Below the pieces are notes generated by a model. The model did no database searches, was not told where the DNA came from, and saw only the letters and a program-made list of their open reading frames with translations. Shown one piece after another: positions 1-11,316 of a stretch of 64,000 nucleotides of DNA (its first letter is position 1; the number at the start of each line of letters is the position of its first letter). Origin of the DNA: Rhabdophis nuchalis (taxonomy: Eukaryota; Chordata; Lepidosauria; Squamata; Natricidae); assembly GCA_039707465.1 (NCBI GenBank), contig CM077643.1, positions 374,765,419-374,829,418 on the forward strand, read 5' to 3'. Position numbers and translations under genes: made by a program.

Positions 1-1460
1 AGTTGATTATCTAGACCCGCGCCAGTCCGGCTTTCGGCCCGGGCATAGCACCGAGACGGCATTGGTCACATTGGTGGATGATCTCTGGAGGGCGAGAGAT
101 GGGGGTTGTTCCTCCATCCTGGTCCTATTAGACCTCTCGGCGGCTTTCGATACCATCGACCATGGTATCCTATTGCATCGGCTGGGGGGGTTGGGGGTGG
201 GAGGCACCGTTTTACGGTGGTTCTCCTCCTACCTCTCTGGCCGATCGCAATTTGTGTTGGCAGGAGAGCAGAGGTCGACCCCGAGACCCCTCACATGTGG
301 GGTGCCTCAGGGGTCGGTCCTCTCGCCTCTCCTGTTTAATGCATACATGAAGCCGCTGGGTGAGATCATCCGTGGTTTTGGGGTAGAGTACCATCTCTAC
401 GCTGATGATACTCAGCTGTATATATCTACCCCAAACCACCCCAACGATGCCGTAGCGGTGATGTGCCAGTGCCTGGAAGCCGTGCGGATCTGGATGGGAA
501 GTAACGGACTCAAGCTCAACCCGACCAAGACCGAGTGGCTGTGGTTTCCGGCTGCCCGATTCAACCAGCTCTCTCCAACGCTGGCCATAGGGGGCGAACA
601 TCTTGCCCCTGTGGGTGGGGCGCGCAATTTGGGTGTCCTCCTGGATACCCAGCTGTCTATGGAAGATCAAGTGACAGCCGTGGCCAGGAGGGCGTTTTAC
701 CAGGTTCGCCTGGTTCGCCAATTGCGTCCCCTATTGGATCGGGACGCCCTTCGCACAGTCACTCATGCCCTCGTGACATCCCGACTGGACTATTGTAACT
801 CTCTCTACATGGGGCTCCCCTTGAGGTGCACCCGGAGGCTTCAGTTAGTTCAGAATGCAGCCGCGCGAGCAATTATGGGAACCACTAGGTTTATCCACAT
901 TACACCGCTCTTGCGCGAGCTGCACTGGCTGCCTGTCGTCTTCCGGGTGCGCTTCAAGGTGTTAGTTATCATCTTTAAAGCGCTCCATGGCTCGGGACCT
1001 AGCTATCTGCGGGATCGGATCCTGCCTCACACATCCTCACGGCCGATTCGCTCCCACAGAGAGGGACTTCTCCGGGTGCCGTCCGCTAGAATTTGTCAGC
1101 GGGCGACGGCCAGGGGAAGGGCTCTCTCTGTGGCGGGCCTGGCCCTCTGGAACGACCTTCCCCCCGATATCAGAACGACCACGGACCTCCGCTCCTTCTG
1201 CTTGAAATTGAAGACTCATCTTTTCCGCCTGGCCGGCCTAGGGTAGTCTCTCTCTCTATGGGTTTTTAAATGTATATATATATTTAGTGGGAATTTTTAG
1301 TTAAGGGATTTTAGCACAGGAATAAGTTTAATTTTGTTTTAAATTTGTATGTATTTGTATATTTATTGCTTTTATTCTCCCTGTGCACTGCCCCGAGTCC
1401 CTGTGGGGAGAGGGAGCGGTCAATAAATTCAACATTATTATTATTATTATTATTATTATA
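1..1460 (+). mobile_element. L2-clade LINE, 3' end with ATT tail
   Basis: The element comprises the RT frame plus a 3' UTR containing the conserved tail segment GCCCCGAGTCCCTGTGGGG at about 1390-1410. It ends in an (ATT)n run at about 1435-1459. The same tail occurs in the copies ending near 11504, 24240, 35985 and 63320, which defines the 3' end of this family in the window. The orientation is antisense to MSRA. Confidence 0.92.
2..1246 (+). CDS. L2-clade LINE, 3' part of reverse transcriptase ORF (cut by window edge)
   Basis: The frame is open from the first bases of the window to the stop at 1246. It encodes the later reverse transcriptase domain: [28 protein letters not shown] (RT motif A, first catalytic Asp), [14 protein letters not shown] (motif B) and YADDTQLY (motif C, catalytic Asp pair), then the C-terminal region ending in [12 protein letters not shown]. 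It is nearly identical to the full-length copy at 8047-11316, so it is a recent insertion. Its 5' part is missing only because the window starts here. No premature stop or frameshift is visible. The protein would copy its own RNA at a nicked genomic target (target-primed reverse transcription). Confidence 0.93.
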   Translation, partial: VDYLDPRQSGFRPGHSTETALVTLVDDLWRARDGGCSSILVLLDLSAAFDTIDHGILLHRLGGLGVGGTVLRWFSSYLSGRSQFVLAGEQRSTPRPLTCGVPQGSVLSPLLFNAYMKPLGEIIRGFGVEYHLYADDTQLYISTPNHPNDAVAVMCQCLEAVRIWMGSNGLKLNPTKTEWLWFPAARFNQLSPTLAIGGEHLAPVGGARNLGVLLDTQLSMEDQVTAVARRAFYQVRLVRQLRPLLDRDALRTVTHALVTSRLDYCNSLYMGLPLRCTRRLQLVQNAAARAIMGTTRFIHITPLLRELHWLPVVFRVRFKVLVIIFKALHGSGPSYLRDRILPHTSSRPIRSHREGLLRVPSARICQRATARGRALSVAGLALWNDLPPDIRTTTDLRSFCLKLKTHLFRLAGLG

Positions 1461-4400
1461 ATAGAAAAAAGTGAGCTTTTTAAAAAATCATACAATAAGA
1501 GAAAATGTTGTAATTATATTTGCTGCAGGGCTTTTTAAAAAATTTAAATTCATTTTTACTGCAGTTTTTTTTCTTTTTTCTTTCTCTATTGTTTCTATTT
1601 TGTATTACTTTTGCTAGAATTTATGGTCCTTTTAAATTTTTAAATAATTTTTTTTTAAAGAGTATGAACTGTTCTCACAATGTTGCAGACATGTCCTAGG
1701 GCCACCAGAGGGCAATGAAATAAATCAAGTTCTGTTTTGATCAAAACTCTGAATTTCCATACTATTTCTTGGAGCTGGCAAGTCAGTCACAACAGTTTTT
1801 CTCATTTTTGCAGTAATAAAATGCCAATGAGTCATGTGAATGTTTATTTGCTGCTTAAGTTGACACCTAACACCAATTTGCACATGTGGAAGCGCTAACA
1901 ATGAATTTGGAGAGGTGGATGATCTGTCGAAATATAATTAATTGAAATAGTTTAAAAAAGAAATTATACCAAAACAAAGAATAGGGAATGTAACACCTAT
2001 ATCATGGCATACTAATGCCATTGTAGAATGTAATACGAACACAAAGTGCAGAGATGTTAAACCAAAGATACATTCCACAAAATATCCTGACCATTCTGTG
2101 GTCCCCAAATTCGGGTCTTAGCCTGGCGCCAAACCCGATGAAGACTACCAGACATGAGGTGCAGGATTGATTTCCTTTTAGTGAAGCGCTTCAGCAAAAG
2201 GGGTCCCAGCCAAAATAAATGGCAAAACCCAGGACAAAGGATTCAGCAAGCTTTTAGAATTTTTTGAGGCGGGATAAAGAAACTGTCTAATAGGCTTTTT
2301 TAAAGTTATCTAAAAAGTCCTCTATTGGCTCCATGCCATCCCTATTTCTAAGTCTTAATTATTAAACACTTCAAACATTATCTGACAAGTATTCTATTGG
2401 CTCTATTTCAAATCTATTCCTAAAAGTTAACTAATAGGTACCTAGAAGACTTTCTGTAAGTCTTCTATTGGCTCTGCCTTAGCTCTTGTTTTCTACATTG
2501 AAAAGGGCCCCACCTGTCCACACTCCCTCTTCTTTTATCTTTGTTATGCAGGTTTTGCAAATACACATCTCTTCCATTTCTTCTGAGTTCATGCCATAAC
2601 CTTGCATTTTTACAGCAAGTGGCCCATCAATTTAAACCCCAGTCAATTATAGCGTTTGAATCCTGACTTATCCTAATCATGTATTTGGATTGGGAATTTG
2701 CATCTTTTTGTCATCCACTTGCAATGTATTTTTCTCTTGGCAATAGTTAGCTATTAGACAATAAACCCCTATGGATTGATCAGTTCTTGCAATATGCTTT
2801 GCATCTTTTACACACAGCAGCAATCCTGAAGGAACATTGCAAAATTAGTCCATCTCTGAACCTTTCCAGAGACTGAAAAATGCAAATGTTTCCTCCCTAT
2901 GTATAAAGAGAAGCACAACGGTATGTGAGGATTTTTCTTCTGTTTGATGCTTTTTGGAGAGAAGCCAAGCTTTTGAAATATAACAAAAAAAATTGTATAG
3001 TAGAACCACAACTGTTCTAGAAATGTCTCTATGTTCCCTGCCTACTTGCAAGTGATAACTAGAATTCAGAAGCAAAAGATGGCTGAAGATCAACACTGCT
3101 TAGTGGCTAAGTGACTGTGATGCTGGAGTGTGAGCGTGTTAGAGGCAGGACTGACATTTTTCAGCTTACAGCATATTTGTTTTAGAAAAGAGAAGACACA
3201 AGTCAACAAGAGAATGGTGTGTGATAGCCAGAAGGAACACTAAATTATTATGTGGTCAAAAAAAAAAAAAGAAGTAGAGTCAGCTGAGAGCTATATTAAG
3301 GATAAGCAGTCTAAAGTCTGAGGACAAGTGAAGAAAAACAGAGAGAAAAGCAAGTGTTTATACCATGAACTGGGAGGCTAAGAAAATATTGCAGTGTGTA
3401 AAAGGACTCTAAAAGTAAATACATTTTATAGAGAATGGGAAAAGAATTCTACTGCTCTTAGAGGAATAGTGTTTGAAACAAATGCAGAGACTATATATCA
3501 GCTAGACTCACTCTATTTTGCAAATGATGAAACAATTTTGTAAATAAATTAATGCATGTATAGAAAATAAATAAGATGCTGAGTAAATTAGACACGAGTA
3601 TGATTAAGATGATACATAAATAACACCTAAACACTCCCTGTGAAACAACAAACAAAATACTTCGCAGTCGAAACATATGTACCTATGTGCCTGCTTTCCT
3701 CTGTAGGAACAATCCAAAATAAATTATGTGGCAAATTCATACTTTTCAAAGTTTTTTAAAGACAAGAGGCTGGCAGCATAACTCTGCAGAGATCCCTATT
3801 TCTGGATGTAGGGTAGGCAAAATTATATCAATGAGGGAAAATATCCACATAAAGCTTACTTTATTTAACTGTATAAAATGATTGGCAGTTTCCCATTATG
3901 CTTTTAAATCTACCAAACAACCAAGTGAAATAACTGTCTACTCACAGAATATTACAGATTAAATATACATAAAAGTGATTTTAAAACAGCCAGATTGCAG
4001 AGATAAACTTAAATCCTATTCTGCCAATCCCCAGGAAAAAAATTATTTCAATCTCAATAAGACTTTTTTTTCTGAATTGCAATCCATATTATTTAAATTT
4101 GATAGACACAACTGACAATGTAAAAAAATTATATGAATAATTCTCAGTGATCTGACCTTTTAAAAGCTTCTTGCATCTGACTGAAGAAATTAAGATGTAA
4201 AACATTAAGCAATATTGAGAAAAAGAGATATGGAGAAAGAGTTAGGATGCCTGGAACTAGTACAACCTTTTCTATTCCTAAAAACATCTTAATTCTTTCC
4301 ATTTAAATGGGTCAAATATCTACCCATAAAATTTATTTATGAAAAACTAGCACATCAAGAATGAAACAGCAGGAAAGAAAAGAGGGAAAAGTATGGCTAA

Positions 4401-6622
4401 ACAAAAAAAATCTCACAGTTTGAGTAACTTCTTCTGATTAAGGGACCAATACTCGCATGTTGTCAAGATCACAGACAGTCACAAGGCAATACTTCTCTCC
4501 CCAAGCTGACAGACCAAAACAGACAGACAATGATAGCATGATAGGCAGTGGTCTAAGCCCAGGACGAAGTAGAGAAGAGTTCCTGGCATGAAAACTCAGT
4601 TATGTGAATGCTCAAGTTTGCTAGTTTGTAAAATGTAAACTTAATATGTTTTACTTTTCACAGGATATTGCTGACAATCTGTAAAGAATACAGATAGCAA
4701 GGCTTCCCCCATTTTGTTTTTACAAAACCTTCCTTTCAGTATATAGCAGGAAAGATTTTCTGGACTAGACATTATTCAACCTTAAACCCATCTCCCAAAA
4801 ACTGCACATAAAAACTAGAGGAAAGAAAACAATATAAATTAATGAGAACCACCCTTAGTCCCCTTGGGAGGGGGAATGAATAATAATGATGCAGGTATTC
4901 CTTAGAATAAAGTTTATAGTTCACGGGAAAGTAATGAGAAGGAGACTTTGGGAAAGAACATTAATATAGTAGCAGGCCACCATTTATTTCCATGGCATTA
5001 CTTGCTGCTATCTCTGCTATTTCTGATATAGTCAATATATTCAGGATAAATACAAAAACTAAAAAGTATAAGAATATTAGAGTTTATTGTGTCACTTGAC
5101 TTGATTTATACAACTGTATGGGAGCTTGATTTGGAAATATCCTACATTTCTAACTACATAAATATATTTTATATTATTTCACAAAGTAAAATTGTTCTCA
5201 AGTGAATAAACAACTCAAGCTTGCAATTAGGAGAGATACATGGTTGTCACTCTCTTCCATTCTTCTTTTCTTTATATCTAACTGATGTGAAATCATTAGC
5301 CAACAAATCTCCCTGTTGATATTTTACTTTGCTCGCTATCCCTTATGGAAAGAAAACTCAAAGGTAGTGATGTCAGTCATCACATAGTTTATAAAGAGTC
5401 TCCAGCTATTAGCTATTCTAACAGACAGCAAACAATACTGGAAGATATTCACAGTTCTGAATGGGATTTCTCCTCATTATGAATTATCGCATGAAATAAT
5501 ATAACAATATCTGATATAAATACACTAACTTTAACAGTGAGATTGGAAATAAAATAGGAAGCTAGTCTTCAAGGAGTCGAAAAACCCCCTCTTCTCAGCA
5601 AAGTACAGGTAATGCAAACCTGGGCATTTTACGGCACAGGCGGTCCTAATCTGATCCATGGCATCGACAGCAGGGAGCGGGCATCAGTAGCATCAACTGC
5701 AGGGCAGCACTGGCGGGTGGGGTGTAGAGCAGAGTCAGCATTGGGGCATTGGTGCAGCATTGGCAGAGGAGGGCAATTTCGGGGGCAGAGTGTTGGCAGT
5801 GGTGAGTGAGTGGGGCAGCAGCAATCCTCCCAGTTTCTCATGTGACCCTTTTAGAAAATTAATTGCCCATCCCTGGGCTGGTGGCTACAAAACTGATAAA
5901 GGTAGTGCCTGGCATACAACCAGTAGTCTAACAATCATTCAAAGTTCTGAAGACAATAATGTCTGCTTTACAGTCCATCAAGCACTTCCTGCCATCATGG
6001 CTTTGTGTTCATGAAGGGTTTGTGATCTGGATGCTTGGCAGCATTGCATATTGTATGTAATTGCCAAGTGCTCTGCGGCCACATGATCATCATTTGTAAT
6101 CTTTCCTGCCAGCTTCCCCAGAAAGTCAATGGGGAAGCTGACAGGGAAGGTTGCAAGCTGCTACCACATGCCAAAGAATCCCCTCTCCTCCATGCATGGC
6201 AGGAGAAGGGACAGAAATCCTTTGCTGAGCTGCATGATCCCCATCATCTTATCTCTCTAGCTCAGTGCATGAGTTCCCTTCTGAACACAGAGGAGAGAGG
6301 AACCTGTGCACTGTAGTGGAGAAACAGTCTTTGTGATCCCTGCCTCTTTTCTCCAGCCCAGCATATGAGTTCACCTTCAGGCATGATAAGGAGCTATCTG
6401 CCCTTTTTCAGCAGGCTGCTGTTTCACTCTACTTGCTTAACAACTGCAACAAGGAGAGCTGGGATCGAAGTCATTGAGGGAAGCATTCACGTGGGTGTCT
6501 TTCTTAATTACCTTACCTGAGACTTCAGTTCCAATTGTAGACATAAATTGAGAGGATAAGTTGTAATGGCTTTTCTCAGTCTGAATGAAGTGAACTGGAA
6601 GCACTTTTAAGTTTATCCTTAC
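1461..6622. other. MSRA intron between exon 5 and the off-window last exon
   Basis: This AT-rich intron sequence shows no exon and no gene. A G-rich, CAG/GCA-repetitive patch lies at about 5630-5830. The stretch at about 6010-6170 resembles part of the TACAGGTAGTCC MITE family seen elsewhere in the window. A CTCF-like motif at 1702-1714 is listed separately. I recognise nothing else in about 5 kb. Confidence 0.6.
1702..1714 (+). promoter_or_regulatory. Candidate CTCF core motif
   Basis: The sequence CCACCAGAGGGCA is a full match to the core CTCF consensus (CCASNAGRKGGCR). It stands in otherwise plain AT-rich intron, just past an L2 insertion. A 13-bp match can occur by chance, so this is only a candidate. 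Confidence 0.35.
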
Positions 6623-6729
6623 CTTTTGGTAATCATTTTTAGATTTCAAGGCAGACTCCATTTGTTCTGGGGTGAATGTATAGATGGCAGACCGATATTG
6701 TGTCCCAGCATCATTTCCCTGCCGCATCC
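6623..6729 (-). CDS. MSRA: MSRA coding exon (human exon 5)
   Basis: This 107-bp exon (2 + 35x3) encodes [20 protein letters not shown] and then [15 protein letters not shown], and ends in phase 0 at a GTAAGG donor. The [14 protein letters not shown] block is conserved in MsrA proteins and lies close to the active site in known structures. The minus-strand acceptor is TATTTTTATATTTAG. About 60 bp upstream of that acceptor begins a roughly 90-bp AAT microsatellite, and within about 180 bp a GC-rich full-length L2 LINE. The splice region of this exon is therefore crowded with young repeats. The final exon, with the C-terminal resolving cysteines, must lie left of position 1. Confidence 0.95.
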
Positions 6730-6788
6730 CTAAATATAAAAATAAAGGAAGGGATAGAATGTTTAATTACAGAACTCCAGTGTAGTTC

Positions 6789-6878
<90 letters not shown>
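6789..6878. repeat. (AAT)n microsatellite, about 30 units
   Basis: About 90 bp of uninterrupted AAT is followed by a short hairpin-like junction (ACCACCATCAGTGGT, then ATT units) leading into the L2 5' end. On the MSRA strand it reads (ATT)n and starts about 60 bp upstream of the exon 5 acceptor. L2 tails in this window are also ATT repeats, so it may derive from an older L2 tail. Confidence 0.95.
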
Positions 6879-6880
<2 letters not shown>

Positions 6881-6912
6881 CACCATCAGTGGTATTATTA
6901 TTATTATTAGTT

Positions 6913-6923
6913 TGCGCATGCGC
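6913..6923. promoter_or_regulatory. NRF1-type palindrome at the 5' end of the L2 element
   Basis: TGCGCATGCGC is the palindromic NRF1 binding consensus and lies within the first bases of the LINE. LINEs must carry internal promoters, and a strong activator site at the very 5' end of a CpG-rich leader fits that role. The promoter function is inferred. Confidence 0.5.
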
Positions 6924-7334
6924 GAGTAATGGAGGCTCCATGCTGAGCGCGGCTGGGCCTGAGGGGTCTTTTGGCCCTGGGGGGTCGTTGCCAGCCCTCT
7001 TTTTCCAGCTTTGAGGGCTGGCCTTGCAAGTTGGTCCACCTGCCGACCTGCCGAGGGATTTTCGGCCCGCGGAGAGCGCGGACGGCGCGGCGGGCGAGGC
7101 GAGCGAGTGGGGTTAGCGCCGGGCGGCGAGGCGAACGCCGCGCGGCGTCGGGCGGCGAGGCGAGCGCCGCGCGGCGCAGAGAGGAGAACGAAGAGCGCTG
7201 GGCGGAGAACGGAGAGGCGCCTGGCGGAGAGGCGAGCGCCGGCGGCATGGCGAGTGCTGGGTGGCGAGCTCCGAATGTCCCGGAGCGTCGGAACGGCCCT
7301 GGTGTCCCTGGCGTCCTTTGTTGTGGCCCTAGGT

Positions 7335-7620
7335 CGCCCGAAGAGGAGGTAGGCCGGGCGACCTGGGTGAAGAACGAGTGGAGGCCGGGCCGGCTATGAG
7401 CTGAAGACCAGGCCGCGCGGAAATGGCAACAGGCCGCGCGGCCTTCAACCGGCCTGTGCAGCCCCAGCGGCCTTGATACAGCCCTGGGACGCCCAGAGAA
7501 GAGGTAGGCCGGGCGACCAGGGCGAAGATGGAGGAGGCCGGGCCGGGTATGGGTTGAAGATCAGGCCACGCGGTAATGACAGCAAGCCGCGCGGCCTCCA
7601 CCCGGCCTGTGCAGTCCCTG
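7335..7620 (+). repeat. Diverged tandem repeat in L2 5' UTR (period about 155 bp)
   Basis: GAGGTAGGCCGGGCGACC occurs at 7346 and again at 7501. Each is followed by matching blocks: a GGAGGCCGGGCCGG block, a GAAGA-CAGGCC-CGCGG block and a GGCCTGTGCAG block. Two units of a regulatory-leader repeat are therefore present in the LINE. Confidence 0.75.
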
Positions 7621-7704
7621 CCCAATCCATCTTGATTTGGGCCGGTTTGGGAGCTAGGGACGAGGCAAGGATGGACTGATGATCAAATGGGCCGAGGAGT
7701 GGAA

Positions 7705-7936
7705 AGGCGGGATGAGAGAACTATCTGGGGGAAGACTATTTCTGCCATCTACTACCCCCCCACCCCCGCTGGAGAGACTTTTTCCACCCCACCTGGACTA
7801 CCTGCCGCACTTTATCATCTAGGCGGGATGAGAGAACTATCTGGGGGAAGATTATTTCTGCCATCTACTACCCCCCCACCCCCCACGCTGGAGTGACTTT
7901 TCCACCCCACCTGGACTACCTGCCGCACTTTTTCAT
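7705..7936 (+). repeat. 116-bp tandem duplication in L2 5' UTR
   Basis: Two copies start at 7705 and 7821 with AGGCGGGATGAGAGAACTAT and run through a C-rich tract to CTACCTGCCGCACTTT. They differ at only a few bases, so the duplication is recent or maintained. Confidence 0.9.
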
Positions 7937-8046
7937 CCACCTTACCTTACGCTTTTAAGTTTTAGCTTGCTGTATTAATTCCGACTTGCATTGTAACATC
8001 GTAGACGATTCCCCCCCCCCCCTTTCTTAGAACCAGTGCCGTTACT

Positions 8047-11000
8047 ATGCTATTGTCGTACTCCAGAACAGAGCTCCTTGGCTTGCGAGAGTTTCCCCTC
8101 TCGCAGGTCTGGCCCCCTCATCTAACACGGGCCCACCTCGAGGATGGATTGATAGATCCTGAGAGGTGGGCGAGGCGCAAACTAAGGGGGTTTTTATGCA
8201 AATTTTTAATTCGGTTTTTAAGGGGTCCTGGGGTGGGTGGATATAGACAGATGGAGATGGAAACAGCAATTAGTAGTAAGGGCCAGGATAGCAGTCGACG
8301 GCGGGAAGCGGAAGGCGAAAGGCAGGGGGATATTCGAGTCGTTCCTCAGGAGGGCATACCAATTCAGAGGGTCGTGGGGAGGGGCAGGACCGAGGGGAGA
8401 CAATTTTCATCCTCCCGGTTGGTGGCACGCAGCCGTTGGTTACAGACGGTCGGGTGCCACAACCCTCGCAGGCTAGGTGGCCAGGGAATACAGAGCCAGG
8501 GTCTGCGGCTGATGTTTTGCAACGCCAGGTCCGTTGTCAACAAAGCCCCCCTCATTAGTGACCTTGTGTCAGAGGGGGAGCCGGACCTGGTAGGAATAGC
8601 GGAGACCTGGTTGGGCCACGAGGGAGGTCATCCCCTCGTTGAAATGTGCCCACCAGGTTACCGCGCATTTCATCAGCCGCGGGCCCTAGGCAGGGGTGGT
8701 GGGGTAGCGGTCATTATCAAGGAAGGCCTGGAGCCGAGAGAGACCATTGTGCCGCAGACCTCTGGCTGTGAGTCCCTCTGCATGAAGTGGGGCCTAGGGA
8801 GGCAGTTGGGCTTGCTGGTTGTATACCTGGCTCCCCGCTATGTAGCAGCAGCCCTGCCCGAGCTCCTGGAGGTGATCGCTACGGTGGCAGTGGAGACCCC
8901 CAGACTTATAGTTATGGGGGACTTTAACCTGCCATCGTTGGGCGAATCATCCGTGGTAGCTCGGGAGTTCATGGCTTCCATGACGGCCATGGACCTGACC
9001 CAAGTAATTCATGGCCCCACCCATGAGGGTGGACATACGCCGGACCTCATCTTCGTCTCGGGCCAATGGAAGAGTGATCTGGGTACAGGGGACATAGACA
9101 TCATACCCTTGTCATGGTCAGACCACTCACTTCTCCGACTCGACTTTCCGACCGCTGCTCCCCTCCGCGGGGAGGCGGAACCAGAGTTACCAATCTGGTA
9201 CCGCCCCAGGCGCTTGATGGACCCGGATGGGTTCCAGACAGCGCATGGGCCATTTCCTGTATCCCTGACCCGCGCCCCGATGGAGGACCTCACGGCCGCA
9301 TGGAATAGTGCGGCCGTGGGAGCCTTGGATCGGGTCGCGCCCTTGCGGCCTCTCTCGCGGCGGCGAACCACCCTGGCTCCTTGGTTTACTGAGGGGCTGC
9401 GGGTGATGAAACGCCGCAAGAGATGCCTAGAGAGAAGATGGAGGGCTAGCCGCTCTGAATCTGACCGGACACAGGTAAGAGCCCATTTACGGACTTACAT
9501 TGTGGCGCTGAGGGTGGCCAAGCGTCATCATTGTGCCACCCTCATAGCATCCGCAGAAAACCGCCCTGCCGCCCTGTTTAGGGTGACCCGTTCCCTCCTC
9601 CAACAGAGGGAGCGGGAAGCCCCGTTACAGGGTAGGGCAGAGGAATTTGTGATTTTTCTGCAGGAGAAAACCGCCCAGATACAGAGTGAGCTAGCCCCCA
9701 TTCATGGCCCAGTGGGATGCCACGAGGGAGATCTTGTTTGGGAGGAGTTTGACCCCGTTACTTCCGAGGATATGGACAGGTTACGTGGGCGACTGCGAGC
9801 CACCACATGTTCATTGGACCCGTGCCCCTCCTGGCTTGTACTGGCATCCTGGGAGGTGACACGAGGCTGGCTCCAAGAGGTTATCAACGCATCCTTGAGT
9901 GAGGGTTCCTTGCCTGCCTCCCTAAAAGAGGCTATGGTGAGGCCCCTCCTCAAGAAGCCCTCTTTGGACCCAGCTATTTTGAACAACTACCGTCCAGTCT
10001 CCAACCTTCCCTTCTTGGCGAAGGTTGTTGAGAGTGTGGTGGCACAACAGTTTCCCCGTCACCTGGAGGAAGTTGACTATCTAGATCCGCGCCAGTCCGG
10101 CTTTCGGCCCGGGCATAGCACCGAGACGGCATTGGTCGCGTTGGTAGATGATCTCTGGAGGGCCAGAGATGGGGGATGTTCCTCCATCCTGGTCCTATTA
10201 GACCTCTCAGCGGCTTTCGATACCATCGACCATGGTATCCTATTGCATCGGCTGGGGGGGTTGGGGGTGGGAGGCACTGTTTTGCGGTGGTTCTCCTCCT
10301 TCCTCTCTGGCCGATCGCAATTTGTGCGGGCAGGAGAGCAGAGGTCGACCCCGAGACCCCTCACATGCGGGGTGCCTCAGGGGTCGGTCCTCTCGCCTCT
10401 CCTGTTTAATGCATATATGAAGCCGTTGGGTGAGATCATCCGTGGTTTTGGGGTAGAGTACCATCTGTACGCTGATGACACCCAGCTGTACATATCTACC
10501 CCAAACCACCCCAACGATGCCGTAGCGGTGATGTGCCAGTGCCTGGAAGCCGTGCGGATCTGGATGGGAAGTAACGGACTTAGGCTCAACCCGACCAAGA
10601 CCGAGTGGCTGTGGTTTCCGGCTGCCCGATTCAACCAGCTTTCTCCAACGCTGGCCATAGGGGGCGAACATCTTGCCCCTGTGGATGGGGCGCGCAATTT
10701 GGGTGTCCTCCTGGATACCCGGCTGTCTATGGAAGAGCAAGTGACAGCCGTGGCCAGGAGGGCGTTTTACCAGGTTCGCCTGGTTCGCCAATTGCGCCCC
10801 CTATTGGATCGGGACGCCCTTCGCACAGTCACTCATGCCCTCGTGACATCCCGACTGGACTATTGTAACTCTCTCTACATGGGGCTCCCCTTGAGGTGCA
10901 CCCGGAGGCTTCAGTTAGTTCAGAATGCAGCCGCGCGAGCAATTATGGGCACCTCTAGGTTTGCCCATGTAACACCGCTCTTGCGCGAGCTGCACTGGCT

Positions 11001-11316
11001 ACCTGTCGTCTTCCGGGTGCGCTTCAAGGTGTTAGTTATCATCTTCAAAGCGCTCCATGGCTCGGGACCTAGCTATCTGCGAGATCGGATCCTGCCCCAC
11101 ACATCCTCACGACCGATTCGCTCCCACAGAGAGGGGCTTCTCCGGGTGCCGTCCACTAGACTTTGTCAGCGGGCGACGCCCAGGGGAAGGGCGCTCTCTG
11201 TGGCGGGCCCGGCCCTCTGGAACGACCTTCCCCCTGATATTAGAACGACCACCGACCTCCGCTCCTTCCGTGTAAAATTAAAGACCCATCTCTTTCGACT
11301 GGCCGGCCTTGAATAG
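8047..11316 (+). CDS. L2-clade LINE endonuclease/reverse transcriptase polyprotein, intact
   Basis: This is an open frame of 1089 codons. An APE-like endonuclease comes first, at roughly residues 155-375: CNARS near residue 157, AETWLGHEG, the GDFNLPSL block and the SDHSLL block, which carry the Asn, Glu, Asp and His needed for cleavage. The reverse transcriptase follows, at about residues 640-900: [41 protein letters not shown] (motif A), [14 protein letters not shown] (motif B) and YADDTQLY near residue 808 (motif C). A conserved C-terminal region ends in [12 protein letters not shown]. The enzyme would nick target DNA and prime cDNA synthesis there. I use the first ATG of the open frame. 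I could not recognise a separate ORF1 in the leader. No stop, frameshift or missing catalytic residue is visible, so the copy may be competent. Confidence 0.93.
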   Translation: MLLSYSRTELLGLREFPLSQVWPPHLTRAHLEDGLIDPERWARRKLRGFLCKFLIRFLRGPGVGGYRQMEMETAISSKGQDSSRRREAEGERQGDIRVVPQEGIPIQRVVGRGRTEGRQFSSSRLVARSRWLQTVGCHNPRRLGGQGIQSQGLRLMFCNARSVVNKAPLISDLVSEGEPDLVGIAETWLGHEGGHPLVEMCPPGYRAFHQPRALGRGGGVAVIIKEGLEPRETIVPQTSGCESLCMKWGLGRQLGLLVVYLAPRYVAAALPELLEVIATVAVETPRLIVMGDFNLPSLGESSVVAREFMASMTAMDLTQVIHGPTHEGGHTPDLIFVSGQWKSDLGTGDIDIIPLSWSDHSLLRLDFPTAAPLRGEAEPELPIWYRPRRLMDPDGFQTAHGPFPVSLTRAPMEDLTAAWNSAAVGALDRVAPLRPLSRRRTTLAPWFTEGLRVMKRRKRCLERRWRASRSESDRTQVRAHLRTYIVALRVAKRHHCATLIASAENRPAALFRVTRSLLQQREREAPLQGRAEEFVIFLQEKTAQIQSELAPIHGPVGCHEGDLVWEEFDPVTSEDMDRLRGRLRATTCSLDPCPSWLVLASWEVTRGWLQEVINASLSEGSLPASLKEAMVRPLLKKPSLDPAILNNYRPVSNLPFLAKVVESVVAQQFPRHLEEVDYLDPRQSGFRPGHSTETALVALVDDLWRARDGGCSSILVLLDLSAAFDTIDHGILLHRLGGLGVGGTVLRWFSSFLSGRSQFVRAGEQRSTPRPLTCGVPQGSVLSPLLFNAYMKPLGEIIRGFGVEYHLYADDTQLYISTPNHPNDAVAVMCQCLEAVRIWMGSNGLRLNPTKTEWLWFPAARFNQLSPTLAIGGEHLAPVDGARNLGVLLDTRLSMEEQVTAVARRAFYQVRLVRQLRPLLDRDALRTVTHALVTSRLDYCNSLYMGLPLRCTRRLQLVQNAAARAIMGTSRFAHVTPLLRELHWLPVVFRVRFKVLVIIFKALHGSGPSYLRDRILPHTSSRPIRSHREGLLRVPSTRLCQRATPRGRALSVAGPALWNDLPPDIRTTTDLRSFRVKLKTHLFRLAGLE

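Noticed and set aside
5612..6014. Possible exon or gene in the G-rich patch near 5.7 kb
   Set aside because: The frames on both strands reflect GCA/CAG-like repetition; no splice sites or domains match.
6676..7039. Poly-Ile and poly-Leu open frames
   Set aside because: Direct translation of the (AAT)n repeat.
6971..7399. 142-codon open frame in the L2 leader as a possible ORF1
   Set aside because: Arg/Ala-rich composition follows CpG-rich tandem repeats; no coiled coil, RRM or zinc knuckle can be seen.
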